Shown here one piece after another: positions 8,933 to 17,161 of a DNA stretch of 34,400 bases (the first letter of the stretch is position 1; every line of letters begins with the position of its first letter). The position numbers and the translations under genes are program-made. Source of the DNA: Thiothrix sp. UBA5583 (lineage in GTDB: Bacteria > Pseudomonadota > Gammaproteobacteria > Thiotrichales > Thiotrichaceae); the NCBI GenBank assembly GCA_002425225.1, contig DILV01000022.1, forward strand, positions 1-34,400, read 5' to 3'. The notes under the pieces were generated by a model. The model had not been told where the DNA came from. It did no database searches and saw nothing but the letters and a program-made list of their open reading frames with translations.

Positions 8933-9463
8933 CTAGCGTTTCTGGAACGCAATGGTCACTTCGCCGAGCCGAAGGCCAAACTTGCTCATGCTGGCGCGGT
9001 TGAGCAGCACGCCATCCGGTTGCAGGAACATCCAGTCATCGAAACTGACCTGCCACACCTTGCCGTCCACCGGCAGCTTCAGATCGTATTGCCAGTTAAG
9101 CGCATTGCCATAAGCCTTGCCGCTGGCTTCTCCCACCACGTCGGCAGCTTTGCCGCTGTAGCCATGCTCGCCTTGTTTGCGGATGTGCCAGATGCGCTGT
9201 GATTTTTCGCCATCATTCCAGACGAAATCTTCGGTCAGCACCAATTCGCCATCCGGGGAAACTTCACCCTTGATGTCAACCACGAACTGGCGTTTCAGTG
9301 TGCCGCTGCGATCCTGAAACATGCCCCAGCCACGGGTATTGCCCTGAAAATAGGTGAACAGGTCGAATTTCGGCTCGAAAGCGGCGTAATCTTCAATCTT
9401 CATGCTGCTGCACCCGCTCACGATGAAGCACAGAAGGGTAAGCAGCATAGAGCGCATTCGCAT
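8933..9463 (-). CDS. DUF3833 family lipoprotein
   Basis: A 176-residue predicted lipoprotein. The N-terminus MRMRSMLLTLLCFIVSGC is a lipoprotein signal with the lipid-modified cysteine at residue 18. The mature part (YFQGNTRGWGMFQDRSG, WHIRKQGEHGYSGKA, FDDWMFLQPDGVLLNRA) matches the DUF3833 family, of unknown function, which commonly sits with cyclopropane-synthase-like and DUF1365 genes. The start at 9463 is supported by GGGAG 8 bp upstream. This start lies inside the upstream MFS gene, giving a 71-bp coding overlap, unusually long compared with the 1-4 bp overlaps elsewhere in the operon. Confidence 0.83.
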   Translation of the reverse strand: MRMRSMLLTLLCFIVSGCSSMKIEDYAAFEPKFDLFTYFQGNTRGWGMFQDRSGTLKRQFVVDIKGEVSPDGELVLTEDFVWNDGEKSQRIWHIRKQGEHGYSGKAADVVGEASGKAYGNALNWQYDLKLPVDGKVWQVSFDDWMFLQPDGVLLNRASMSKFGLRLGEVTIAFQKR

Positions 9464-10757
9464 AACTCATCTCCCAATAATCGCGAAAATCCACCTCGCT
9501 GAAGGGGAATCGCCACATTTTCCAGATCACCCAGCCTTTCAGCACGATCGGCAAACCGGCGTACAGGCAAGCCAGCGTCCACAAGGTTGTGTCGGTTTGC
9601 GTGGCTGCATCCTGCGCAAATCCTGCCCAATCCAGCAGCGGAAAGGCAATGCCTACCGCCAGCGCCAACGCCAGCTTGGTCAGCAAACCCCACAGCCCGA
9701 ACAGCAAGCCGGTATGCGGGCTACCCTGATGCTGCATTTGCTGGGCAATATCCGCCTGCATCGAGGCTGGCAAGGCGACATCTGCCCCCAATGCCAAACC
9801 ACTGACCACGCAAACGGCGATAAACCAGCCCAGATCACCCGCACCCAACCACGGCACGCACGCAAACGCCAGCACCGACACACCAAGTGCCAACACCCAT
9901 GCCCGGCTCTTGTCGATGCGGCGGGCGAGCCATAACCACAACGGCAGACCAAGAATGCCGCTGAGGAAATACACCATCAGCACCACGCCGGTTTGCTCCG
10001 GTGCTTGCAACACCAGGGAGACAAACAGGATAAACAAGGTCGCGGGCAGGGCATTGGCGAAACTGTTGATAAAGTAAGCGGGCAGCAACTGGCGTATGGC
10101 GGGATGTGCAGAGAGAATGCTGCCCACCTGGCGCAAATGCGCAAACCAGCGGTTCTGGCGGCGTTCCACCAGCCATACCAAAGCCGGTAACAGGCACAGC
10201 GGCAGTAGCAACCACAGCAACAACGCCAGTGTTGCCAAGGTTTCCCCCAGTTTTGCTTGTGTACCCAACACGAATGGCAAACTCATCACCACCACCGTGC
10301 CGATAATCGCAAAGGCTTCGCGGCTGGCAGCCAGGGCGCTTTTCTGGTGGTAATCGCGGGTCATTTCCGCCCCCCAGGCTTGCCACGGAATGCTGATCAA
10401 TGTCCAGCCCAGATAGGTGATGCTTGACCACAGGAACAGGTAAAAGCCGTCGACTTTCCCCACCGGGCGCAGCAAATAATCCAGCCCGACCAGCAGCAGT
10501 GGCGTACCCAGCAACATGAACAATTTGCGCCGCCCGATGCGGCTGTTCACCTTGTCATTCGCCCAGCCAATCAGCGGGTCGGTGATCACATCCAACCCGC
10601 GTGCTGCCAGCAATGCCATACCCACCACGGTCAGCGACAAGCCCAATTCCTGCGCGTAAAACGTCGGCAGGTACACATACAAGGGCAAGCCCAGCATCGC
10701 CAATGGCAGCCCCGGCAAGCCGTAGAACAGCAGTTGGCGATACCAGGCAGATTTCAT
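9393..10757 (-). CDS. MFS transporter of the sugar/cation symporter (MelB/GPH) type
   Basis: A 454-residue, twelve-helix major facilitator of the glycoside-pentoside-hexuronide/cation type. The signature region is ARGLDVITDPLIGWANDKVNSRIGRRK at about residues 49-75. In related light or singlet-oxygen regulons a carrier of this family is linked to cyclopropane-synthase-like and flavin-oxidase genes, so it may move a lipid-related or stress-related solute instead of a sugar; that is inference. It overlaps the upstream methyltransferase by 4 bp (ATGA) and the downstream DUF3833 gene by 71 bp. Confidence 0.88.
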   Translation of the reverse strand: MKSAWYRQLLFYGLPGLPLAMLGLPLYVYLPTFYAQELGLSLTVVGMALLAARGLDVITDPLIGWANDKVNSRIGRRKLFMLLGTPLLLVGLDYLLRPVGKVDGFYLFLWSSITYLGWTLISIPWQAWGAEMTRDYHQKSALAASREAFAIIGTVVVMSLPFVLGTQAKLGETLATLALLLWLLLPLCLLPALVWLVERRQNRWFAHLRQVGSILSAHPAIRQLLPAYFINSFANALPATLFILFVSLVLQAPEQTGVVLMVYFLSGILGLPLWLWLARRIDKSRAWVLALGVSVLAFACVPWLGAGDLGWFIAVCVVSGLALGADVALPASMQADIAQQMQHQGSPHTGLLFGLWGLLTKLALALAVGIAFPLLDWAGFAQDAATQTDTTLWTLACLYAGLPIVLKGWVIWKMWRFPFSEVDFRDYWEMSYANALYAAYPSVLHRERVQQHED

Positions 10758-11983
10758 CGCAACGGTTTCTCCGAGGGTTTCTCCAAGGTCAACTGGATCA
10801 CATCAATGCGCCCTTCGTTGAAACCGGCTTCGCAATAGGCGAGGTAATAACGCCACAGCCGTTCAAAGCGGGTGTCGTAACCCAGCGGGCGCAAAGCGGG
10901 CAGGGCAGCAACAAACGCTGCATCCCATTCCCGCAGGGTACGCGCATAATCCTTACCAAAGCCTATATGATTGATTTGCCTGAGGTTACTGTCCGCAACC
11001 AACGGGTGCAGGCTGGCTGGGTTGGGCAACATGCCGCCGGGGAAAATGTAACGCTGGATGAAATCCGCCCGCGAACGGTAAGTGTCAAACCAGTCGTCAC
11101 CGATGGTGATAATTTGCAGCACGGCACGCCCGCCCGGTTTCAGGTGACGTTGTAAGGTCTGGAAATAGGTTTGCCAGTATTGCTCCCCGACCGCCTCAAA
11201 CATCTCGATGGAGACGATGTGGTCGTAAGTCCCCTCCAGATGGCGGTAATCGCGCAATTCCAGCACGGTCTGTTCCCCAAAACGTGCCAGCCGTTGCTGC
11301 GCCCAGGCCAGTTGTTCGCTGGAAAGGGTAATGCCATGCACCTTACAACCGCGTTCCGCCGCCAGTTCGGCGAAACCACCCCAGCCGCAGCCGATTTCCA
11401 GCACAGTTTGCCCCGCTGTGACCTGCAATTCGTCGAGGATACGCTGGTATTTGGCGTGTTGTGCCTGTGCCAGCGTCATATTAGGCTGGGTATAGAGCGC
11501 GGCGGAATAGGTCATGCTGGTATCCAGCCATTCGCGGTAGAAGTCATTGCCCATGTCGTAGTGGTGGGCAATGTTCTTGCGGCTGTTACTGACACTGTTG
11601 CGGCGCAAGCGGTGAAACCAGTTGGCGGGTTTGCGCAACAGCTTGCGGTTGTCCAGCGTATTGCCGAACTGTTCCCAGTTGCGCAGTAACAGCGTCAGCA
11701 AATCGGCGGGGTTGTCGCTTGACCAGTCACCCGCCATATACGCTTCCCCAAAACCCAGATCACCTTTGCCCAGGCACTTGAGTGCAAGGCGCAGTGGGCG
11801 GTGAATGTGCAGGCTGGCGTGGATGTCATCGGAATGACCGACCACATAACGTTCCCCATCCAGATGAATCGTCAGCCGCCCGTAACGGATACGCGCCAGT
11901 GTCGCCACCAGCCAGCGTTTCAGGGTCGGCAGTTGCGCCAGTTGCAGAGCCAGCGGCTGTGGCAGGGTAGTTTCCAGATTCAT
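10754..11983 (-). CDS. Cyclopropane-fatty-acyl-phospholipid synthase family methyltransferase
   Basis: A 409-residue S-adenosylmethionine-dependent enzyme of the CFA synthase family, acting on unsaturated acyl chains in membrane phospholipids. An N-terminal lipid-binding domain (about residues 1-125) precedes HHYDMGNDFYREWLD and SMTYSAALY, then the SAM site VLEIGCGWGGFAELAAERGC (about residues 177-196). A FIQRYIFPGGMLP segment is also family-typical. Homologues either make cyclopropane rings or, as in Rhodobacter furan-fatty-acid synthesis, methylate the acyl chain. The adjacent flavin oxidase and DUF1365 genes favour the second possibility but do not prove it. Start overlaps the DUF1365 stop by 1 bp (TGATG). 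Confidence 0.92.
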   Translation of the reverse strand: MNLETTLPQPLALQLAQLPTLKRWLVATLARIRYGRLTIHLDGERYVVGHSDDIHASLHIHRPLRLALKCLGKGDLGFGEAYMAGDWSSDNPADLLTLLLRNWEQFGNTLDNRKLLRKPANWFHRLRRNSVSNSRKNIAHHYDMGNDFYREWLDTSMTYSAALYTQPNMTLAQAQHAKYQRILDELQVTAGQTVLEIGCGWGGFAELAAERGCKVHGITLSSEQLAWAQQRLARFGEQTVLELRDYRHLEGTYDHIVSIEMFEAVGEQYWQTYFQTLQRHLKPGGRAVLQIITIGDDWFDTYRSRADFIQRYIFPGGMLPNPASLHPLVADSNLRQINHIGFGKDYARTLREWDAAFVAALPALRPLGYDTRFERLWRYYLAYCEAGFNEGRIDVIQLTLEKPSEKPLR

Positions 11984-12750
11984 CAGCTAATCTCCTTGAG
12001 CGGTGGGGCGGGTTTACGGTGGAACTTGCCGCCCTTTAACCAGATTTTCAGGGCTTGCCAGTGGATCAGTGCCATCACCTTGAGGCTGACGAACGGGATC
12101 AGCGCAAACTGGCGCAGCAGCCCACCAGTGGTAAACGGCTTTGCACCCCCCTGCTGACTGGCAATCAGCATCAGTTCATCGTGTTCGTATTCGTGGATGA
12201 GGATATTGAGCTTGTCACCCGGTCGGTGGATGAAAAACTCGTAGCGTGCCTGCATCCCCACAAACGGTGAGACATGGAAAATCTTTGGCTTGCTGCCAGT
12301 GACTATGGGGTCAAACGCCGCGCCGTGTTGATGCAGCAAATAGTGGTGATGTTCACCAAAGGTATTGCGTACTTCTGCAATCACCGCCAGCAAGTCACCA
12401 TTGGATGCGAAGCAAAACCACAAACTCAGCGGATTGAACCCATAGCCGAATATACGTGGCATACACAGCAACTGGATGCGGGCGGGCGTAAAAAAAACAC
12501 CATGGTCGTGCAAGACGCGCTCAACCCACGGTCGCCACGCACTGCCATCGCGTGCGCCGTGGTCGCGCTGGTAAAGGCTAAAAACGTTGAGCCGGTTGAA
12601 GGAAACCAGAGGGTTACGGGTGATTTCCCCTACCCGGTCAACGTCAACGAGAAAACTGAAAACGCGGTAACTGAAACGGTAACAGACAGGAAAACGGCGA
12701 CTGTGCATCACAAAAGAGGGGTAAAGGACAGCCGCTGCTGACGTGTTCAT
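11983..12750 (-). CDS. DUF1365 family protein
   Basis: A 255-residue DUF1365 protein. The family landmarks are the N-terminal VMHSRRFPVCYRFSYRVF stretch, GYGFNPLSLWFC around residue 100, and VSPFVGMQARYEF around residue 155. Members almost always accompany a flavin oxidase and a CFA-type methyltransferase, and the trio has been linked to modified membrane fatty acids. I start it at MNTSAAAVLY (12748-12750) instead of the longer upstream frame, because this ATG overlaps the oxidase stop by 4 bp as in the rest of the operon. The reaction catalysed is not evident from the sequence. Confidence 0.88.
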   Translation of the reverse strand: MNTSAAAVLYPSFVMHSRRFPVCYRFSYRVFSFLVDVDRVGEITRNPLVSFNRLNVFSLYQRDHGARDGSAWRPWVERVLHDHGVFFTPARIQLLCMPRIFGYGFNPLSLWFCFASNGDLLAVIAEVRNTFGEHHHYLLHQHGAAFDPIVTGSKPKIFHVSPFVGMQARYEFFIHRPGDKLNILIHEYEHDELMLIASQQGGAKPFTTGGLLRQFALIPFVSLKVMALIHWQALKIWLKGGKFHRKPAPPLKEIS

Positions 12751-14081
12751 GGTGTTACCGCCCCAGCCACCGCTAAGGCAGGCGCAAGCTGAGGAGTCGG
12801 AGCTTGCGCTTGTTGCCAAACCGGGGTAATGCCGAAATCGCGGCACACTTGCACCGCTGATGCCAGCGCATCTTCATGAAAGCCGTAACGCGCATAGCTG
12901 CCACAGAACCAACTGCGCTGTTGCCCTTGCAGGCTTGCCAATTGTGCCTGGGCATTGACGGCGGGCTGGTCGAAGATCGGGTGTTCGTAAGTCATTTCGG
13001 CAATGATGTGTTCGTCACGTGGCAACTGATAAGGGTTAAGGGTGACGAAATAATCGGTGCGGGTTGCCAGCCCTTGCAGCTTGTTCATCCAGTAAGTGGC
13101 GGTCATTTGCTGGCGGGAAGCGGGCTGGCTGGTGGCAAGGTAATTCCACGATGACCACACACGCGGGTTGAGCGGCATCAGGGCTTTATCCGTGTGCAAA
13201 TAGGTACGGTTTGGTTCGTAGCGGAAGCAGCCGAGAATGTCTTGTTCCGCTGCACTGGGTTGTGCCAGCAGTGCCAAAGCCTGGTCAGCGTGGCAGGCGA
13301 AAATCACCGCGTCAAAATCCTGTTTGCCATCAGTTGTAAATACGGTGGCTTGTTGCGCCGTGCGTTCCACCCGTACTGCACCGGGCTGGATGCTGAGCCG
13401 TTGGCCCATTTCTGCCAGCAGCTTGCGCACATAAAAAGAGCTTCCCCCGCAAACCGTTCTCCACTGCGGACGGTTGCGGAGATCAATCAAACCGTGGTTG
13501 GCGAAGAAGCGGAGGAAGCTGAGCGCGGGAAACGTTAGCATGGTAGCAACCGGGCATGACCAGATGGCAGCCCCCATCGGCAACAGGTAATGTTCGCGCA
13601 TATCGCGGGAGAATCTGTACATGTCAAGCAGTTCGCCCAGGCTTAAGCCTTGTATAAGTTCTGGCTTGTCCAGCAACGAGTGGGCGAGCTTGTTGAAGCG
13701 CAGGATTTCGCCCAGCAAGCGCCAGTGACGTGGGCGTAGCAGGTTGCTGCGTTGGGCAAACAGGGTGTCAAGACTGGAACCGGCGTATTCGAGTTCGCCC
13801 TGGTTCAGCGAAAAGGCGAAGGACATGTCAGTGGCACGGGTCTGGATGTCTAACTGCTTGAATAAGCCAATCAGATTGGGGTAATTGCGTTCGTTGTAGA
13901 CGATGAAACCGGTATCCACGGGTACGCTGCATTCGCCTTCGGCAACGTCAATGGTGTGGGTATGCCCACCCAGGTAGGTATTCTTTTCAAACAGGGTGAC
14001 TCGGTGATGTTTGTGCAACAGCCAAGCCGCTGCCAGCCCTGTAATGCCTGAACCGATAATGGCGATAGTGTCTGGTTTCAT
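12747..14081 (-). CDS. FAD-dependent amine-oxidase-like oxidoreductase (lipid operon)
   Basis: A 444-residue flavoprotein. The N-terminal dinucleotide-binding motif is IAIIGSGITGLAAAWLL followed by VTLFEKNTYLGGHT; a C-terminal FAD-contacting segment (WFCGSYARYGFHEDALASA) is also present. It belongs to the NAD/FAD-binding amine oxidase-like proteins found beside DUF1365 and CFA-like methyltransferases, proposed to desaturate or oxidise the acyl chain. It heads the seven-gene overlapping operon that runs to about 8283. A TTGTACAA palindrome with AACTT/AAGTT arms lies 21 bp upstream of the start and is a candidate regulator site. Confidence 0.9.
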   Translation of the reverse strand: MKPDTIAIIGSGITGLAAAWLLHKHHRVTLFEKNTYLGGHTHTIDVAEGECSVPVDTGFIVYNERNYPNLIGLFKQLDIQTRATDMSFAFSLNQGELEYAGSSLDTLFAQRSNLLRPRHWRLLGEILRFNKLAHSLLDKPELIQGLSLGELLDMYRFSRDMREHYLLPMGAAIWSCPVATMLTFPALSFLRFFANHGLIDLRNRPQWRTVCGGSSFYVRKLLAEMGQRLSIQPGAVRVERTAQQATVFTTDGKQDFDAVIFACHADQALALLAQPSAAEQDILGCFRYEPNRTYLHTDKALMPLNPRVWSSWNYLATSQPASRQQMTATYWMNKLQGLATRTDYFVTLNPYQLPRDEHIIAEMTYEHPIFDQPAVNAQAQLASLQGQQRSWFCGSYARYGFHEDALASAVQVCRDFGITPVWQQAQAPTPQLAPALAVAGAVTP

Positions 14082-14101
14082 GATGGTATCTATGTCGTGC
14101 T

Positions 14102-14116
14102 AACTTGTACAAAGTT
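14102..14116 (-). promoter_or_regulatory. Palindromic operator candidate upstream of the lipid operon
   Basis: AACTTGTACAAAGTT has perfect five-base inverted arms around GTACA. The core GTACAAG (gene strand) also occurs in the promoter regions of folE and of the DUF924/epimerase divergent pair. MerR-type light regulators bind AT-rich palindromes of this general kind; no regulator gene is in the window. No convincing -35/-10 pair could be assigned. Confidence 0.35.
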
Positions 14117-14166
14117 TGTAGCATGAACAGTGGATACCGATACAGATACATTACAGTTCTTGTGCC

Positions 14167-15513
14167 TTATTGGGGGAATAATGCCCGCACATTCACCTTA
14201 GCTCGCAGTCGTGCTGCCAGCAAATACAACCCTCCCAGCTTGCGATGCAGGAAAATCGCATCTGCGGGCGGGGTATGCCAGTAATTTTTTTCCATGCTCA
14301 GCACCATTCCCGCATCACGGATACGCGCTGCCAGACTAGATGTGCCAAAGTCATACACACCCTGTTGGCACAAAGGTTCGCAGGCTTGCTGGAACAAATC
14401 CAGCACCGCTGCGCGATGTGCCGGGTTGATATTTTCCTGAAAAAAGCCGATTTGGGTGGTAGCAGCATCCATCATCGCTTTGTCGTTGTTGATTGCCCCC
14501 TGCATTAATTGCCAGTAGCCGTCAGCGACGTGCGCAGGGTATTCACGGGTTGCGCCGAAATCCAGCAGCACCAGTTGCTGGCTGTCACGCTCATAGCGGT
14601 AGTTGGCAAAGTTTGGGTCGGTCTGCACCAGCCGAAACACAAAAATCTCGCGGAACAGCAGATCCAGCAACAGCGTCATCACCCGGTCACGTTCGGCTTG
14701 CGGGCAATGGGCAAGCTGTTCCACTGGCACACCACCAACGTGTGACATTGCCAAAATATTGTGAGTCGTGAAATCGTCATGAACGTCTGGCAACAGGAAA
14801 GCGTCTTCCTTGGCAAGCAATTTGCGGTAATGCTTCAGGTGGTTGGCTTCCAGCGTGTAGTCTGCTTCGGCGTGTAATTGGCGTTTGGCTTCTGCCAGGA
14901 GCGGTTTTATATCCACGCTATTGGGAATCAGGCGGGAAATGCGCAGTAATGTGGCGACATTTTCCACATCGCTGTCAATGCTTTCGCGGATGCCAGGATA
15001 CTGGATTTTCAGCGCCAGATGTCGCCCATCGTGGGTATGGGCGGAATGCACTTGCCCGATGGAGGCCGCAGCAAGTGGCTGAAACGAAAATTGCTTGAAG
15101 TGGGTATGCCAGTTTTTCCCCCAGTTGTTTTCCAGTACTTTGGCAAGCTGGCTGAGTGGCATCGGTTTGGCATCAGCACGTAAGCGCGACAGGATGTCAC
15201 TGAGTTCAGGGGGCAGTAAATCACCGGCATCCATCGACAGCAATTGCCCGACTTTCATGGCAGCACCACGCAGCCGCGCGAGTTCGTCAGCAACCCGCTT
15301 GGCATTGGCAGGTGTGAGGAGCAAATCGCTGACTTTAGGGCGATTGCCTTGGACGAGTTGCCGCGCTCCTTCGGCAAGCATTCTACCTGCTACCCCGGTT
15401 GCTAGTGTACCGAGTTTGGCAAGGCGGCTGATCCGGCTGGTGGGAATGGCAGCCGGGGTGGTCGGGGGATTATTGGCAGAGAAAGGATCAGATTCAGGCA
15501 TGTTCAGGTACAA
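14167..15513 (-). CDS. ABC1/UbiB (ADCK) family atypical kinase
   Basis: A 448-residue member of the ABC1/COQ8/UbiB family. The family-defining KxGQ motif (AAMKVGQLLSMDAGD) is at about residues 86-100, followed by an alanine-rich nucleotide loop (AAASIGQVHSA), the ALKIQYPGI lysine and an LLDFGATREYP segment replacing the normal kinase DFG region. Bacterial UbiB proteins support ubiquinone synthesis or lipid handling as ATPases. This copy is away from ubiE/ubiJ and embedded in the photo-oxidative block; plant homologues are tied to photo-oxidative stress, so a role in that response is inference. MPESDP four residues in is an alternative start. Confidence 0.9.
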   Translation of the reverse strand: MYLNMPESDPFSANNPPTTPAAIPTSRISRLAKLGTLATGVAGRMLAEGARQLVQGNRPKVSDLLLTPANAKRVADELARLRGAAMKVGQLLSMDAGDLLPPELSDILSRLRADAKPMPLSQLAKVLENNWGKNWHTHFKQFSFQPLAAASIGQVHSAHTHDGRHLALKIQYPGIRESIDSDVENVATLLRISRLIPNSVDIKPLLAEAKRQLHAEADYTLEANHLKHYRKLLAKEDAFLLPDVHDDFTTHNILAMSHVGGVPVEQLAHCPQAERDRVMTLLLDLLFREIFVFRLVQTDPNFANYRYERDSQQLVLLDFGATREYPAHVADGYWQLMQGAINNDKAMMDAATTQIGFFQENINPAHRAAVLDLFQQACEPLCQQGVYDFGTSSLAARIRDAGMVLSMEKNYWHTPPADAIFLHRKLGGLYLLAARLRAKVNVRALFPQ

Positions 15514-15840
15514 CCGATAACAACATAAGTTAGCGATTATCTACCATGTATAGCTTTTGTCACAATTTTGTTAAGAAATCTGTGGGCTTGGTGACAGTTG
15601 TGCTACTTGCTATATCGACAATGCAGACTGGGTAGCTTGCTGGACAGGCTAGGGGTTATTGCTGGGTATTTTTTGATCATTTATCCTGTTATACGTACTA
15701 CTGTCCATGTTATATTGTTGAGTGTTGCTCTAATACGACACAGAATTTCAAGGGTTTATTTTTAAGTCAAATAGATGAAATTATAATTAATAGACAACGC
15801 GAATATTATGGTTTGCCCACCCCGTTAGGAGGTTATTATT
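15514..15840. other. 327-bp intergenic region between divergent genes
   Basis: No open frame of interest is seen on either strand. It must hold the promoter of the UbiB-type gene (minus) and that of the small cysteine-rich gene (plus). A TATAAT hexamer lies near 15781 but has no well-spaced -35. A strong AGGAGG site precedes the plus gene. The length is large for a spacer in this gene-dense window. Confidence 0.5.
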
Positions 15841-16122
15841 ATGCTTACCTTAGATGACTGCCGTGATTTTTGTGGATTAAATGAGTGCCAGATTCATGCG
15901 ATTGAGTACTGCGCTGGTTTGAGTCGGGTCGAGGTATTAGCCCTTGCACAACAAGCAGATCATGATTGCAGCGCCTGCCTCAGGATTCTACAATGCTTGC
16001 GGGACTTCTCTGAGCGTGTTTGCCACTGCCAGCATTCGCCTTACAGTGAAACTGAAATGCGCTCATCCATTTATCAATATATTAATAATCATCAGCAGGT
16101 GTTGGCGCAAATTTTAATGTAA
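15841..16122 (+). CDS. Small cysteine-rich hypothetical protein
   Basis: A 93-residue protein I do not recognise. It carries nine cysteines (residues 7, 11, 16, 24, 43, 46, 52, 61 and 63) with CxxxC, CxxC and CxC spacings plus several histidines, a pattern suited to metal or Fe-S binding or redox switching. It has no signal peptide or membrane segment. The C-terminal third is polar and helix-like. The gene is well supported: AGGAGG lies 8 bp before the ATG, and it is convergent with the HNH-like gene. It is the only plus-strand gene within the long minus-strand block. Confidence 0.65.
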   Translation: MLTLDDCRDFCGLNECQIHAIEYCAGLSRVEVLALAQQADHDCSACLRILQCLRDFSERVCHCQHSPYSETEMRSSIYQYINNHQQVLAQILM

Positions 16123-16130
16123 TAAAATGT

Positions 16131-16403
16131 TTAGGGCAACGGCATTAAGGTTAGGTGTTCCGGGTTAATGCACAAGCGATTGCCGCAGGTTTGCTGAACC
16201 AGCATGTTCGCGGGGATTTCGCCAAAAAACGCAATGTAACTGGCGTCCTCGGCACTAACGGTACGGGTTGTACCCGATTCCCCCTGAATCATGGTACGCC
16301 CGCGCCCGCTATTGGCAATTTGCCCCTGCCATTCCCAGCATTGGGTGGTGGGGTTAACGGTGCTGAGGGATTTGAGTTGGGCTTGCAGTTTGGCACGGTA
16401 CAT
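16131..16403 (-). CDS. Degenerate HNH-type zinc-finger protein
   Basis: A 90-residue protein with the layout of small HNH endonuclease domains: CWEWQG at residues 22-27, then a C-terminal TCGNRLCINPEHL block with Cys73, Cys78 and His83. In active members the block reads HTCDN..CVNPEHL and is preceded by an AHR-type motif. Here the first histidine is replaced by glutamine (VQQTC) and AHR by ASY. The zinc-binding frame is thus kept while catalytic residues appear lost, suggesting a DNA-binding or structural role. It follows the SDR by 21 bp on the same strand. Confidence 0.7.
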   Translation of the reverse strand: MYRAKLQAQLKSLSTVNPTTQCWEWQGQIANSGRGRTMIQGESGTTRTVSAEDASYIAFFGEIPANMLVQQTCGNRLCINPEHLTLMPLP

Positions 16404-16424
16404 GGAAAGTTCCTATTACAAGGT

Positions 16425-17159
16425 TTAAGGCGCGAATTCCAGACCCCTAAAGTCGAAAAGTAGCCCCGAATCGCTCAGTTGTCGCGTTTGCATGACGTTA
16501 AGCAAGTGGCTGGCAGTAAATTCCGGCGTTTGTAAATGGTCAGGCGGCACATTGCGTTGGAAGGGCGCGGAAAGTGCAGTCGCCGTTGTGCCGGGTTGTA
16601 AGCCGACGATAATGGTTGGGCGCTTGATGCGATTGAGTTCAATCGCAAAGTTCTTGATCAGCATATTCAGCGCGGCTTTGCTGGCTCGGTAGGAATGCCA
16701 GCCCCCTAGGCGATTGTCACTGATGCTGCCAACCCGTGCGGATAAAATGCCAATGGTGGTCGGGTGTTTGGGGTTGAGCGTTGCGAGCAGGTGTTTGACT
16801 AGTAACGCGGGACCCACGGTATTCAGGGTAAAGGAACGCAGCAGGTGATCGGCTTCCAAAGTGCGCCAGGTTTTTTCCGGCTGCGTGTTGTGATCGTGTA
16901 GCCAGCCGGTAGCGATGAGAATCCAATCAATCGCAGCATTGTTGGGCAATGTTTGCAGTGCTGCAATCATGCTGGCTTCGTCCGTGAGGTCAAAACTAAG
17001 GTCTTGCGTTGCAATGCTTAACGGTAACAATGCGTCGGTGTGACGCGCCAAGCGTATCAGGTGAACGTCGGGAAATTGCACCGCGAGTTGTTGGCAAAAC
17101 GCCTGCCCTATGCCACCGGATGCGCCAGCAACCAACACGGCGCGTGGTGTTGCTGTCAT
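16425..17159 (-). CDS. Short-chain dehydrogenase/reductase
   Basis: A 244-residue classical SDR. The nucleotide site is VLVAGASGGIGQAF at the N-terminus. The catalytic S-Y-K set is visible as GILSARVGSISDNR and WHSYRASKAALNMLI, with an invariant-type Asn (SFTLNTVGPALL). SDRs of this kind recur with photolyase, folE and CFA-like genes in light-induced clusters of Pseudomonas and Vibrio. The start is set at MTATPRAVLV, 2 bp past the 72-residue gene's stop; a TTG 30 bp upstream would overlap that gene. Substrate unknown. Confidence 0.88.
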   Translation of the reverse strand: MTATPRAVLVAGASGGIGQAFCQQLAVQFPDVHLIRLARHTDALLPLSIATQDLSFDLTDEASMIAALQTLPNNAAIDWILIATGWLHDHNTQPEKTWRTLEADHLLRSFTLNTVGPALLVKHLLATLNPKHPTTIGILSARVGSISDNRLGGWHSYRASKAALNMLIKNFAIELNRIKRPTIIVGLQPGTTATALSAPFQRNVPPDHLQTPEFTASHLLNVMQTRQLSDSGLLFDFRGLEFAP

Positions 17160-17161
17160 AC

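Noticed and set aside
12751-12846. N-terminal extension of the DUF1365 protein
   Set aside because: The extension lies inside the oxidase gene, is low-complexity and lacks a ribosome site; the ATG at 12748-12750 fits the overlap pattern.
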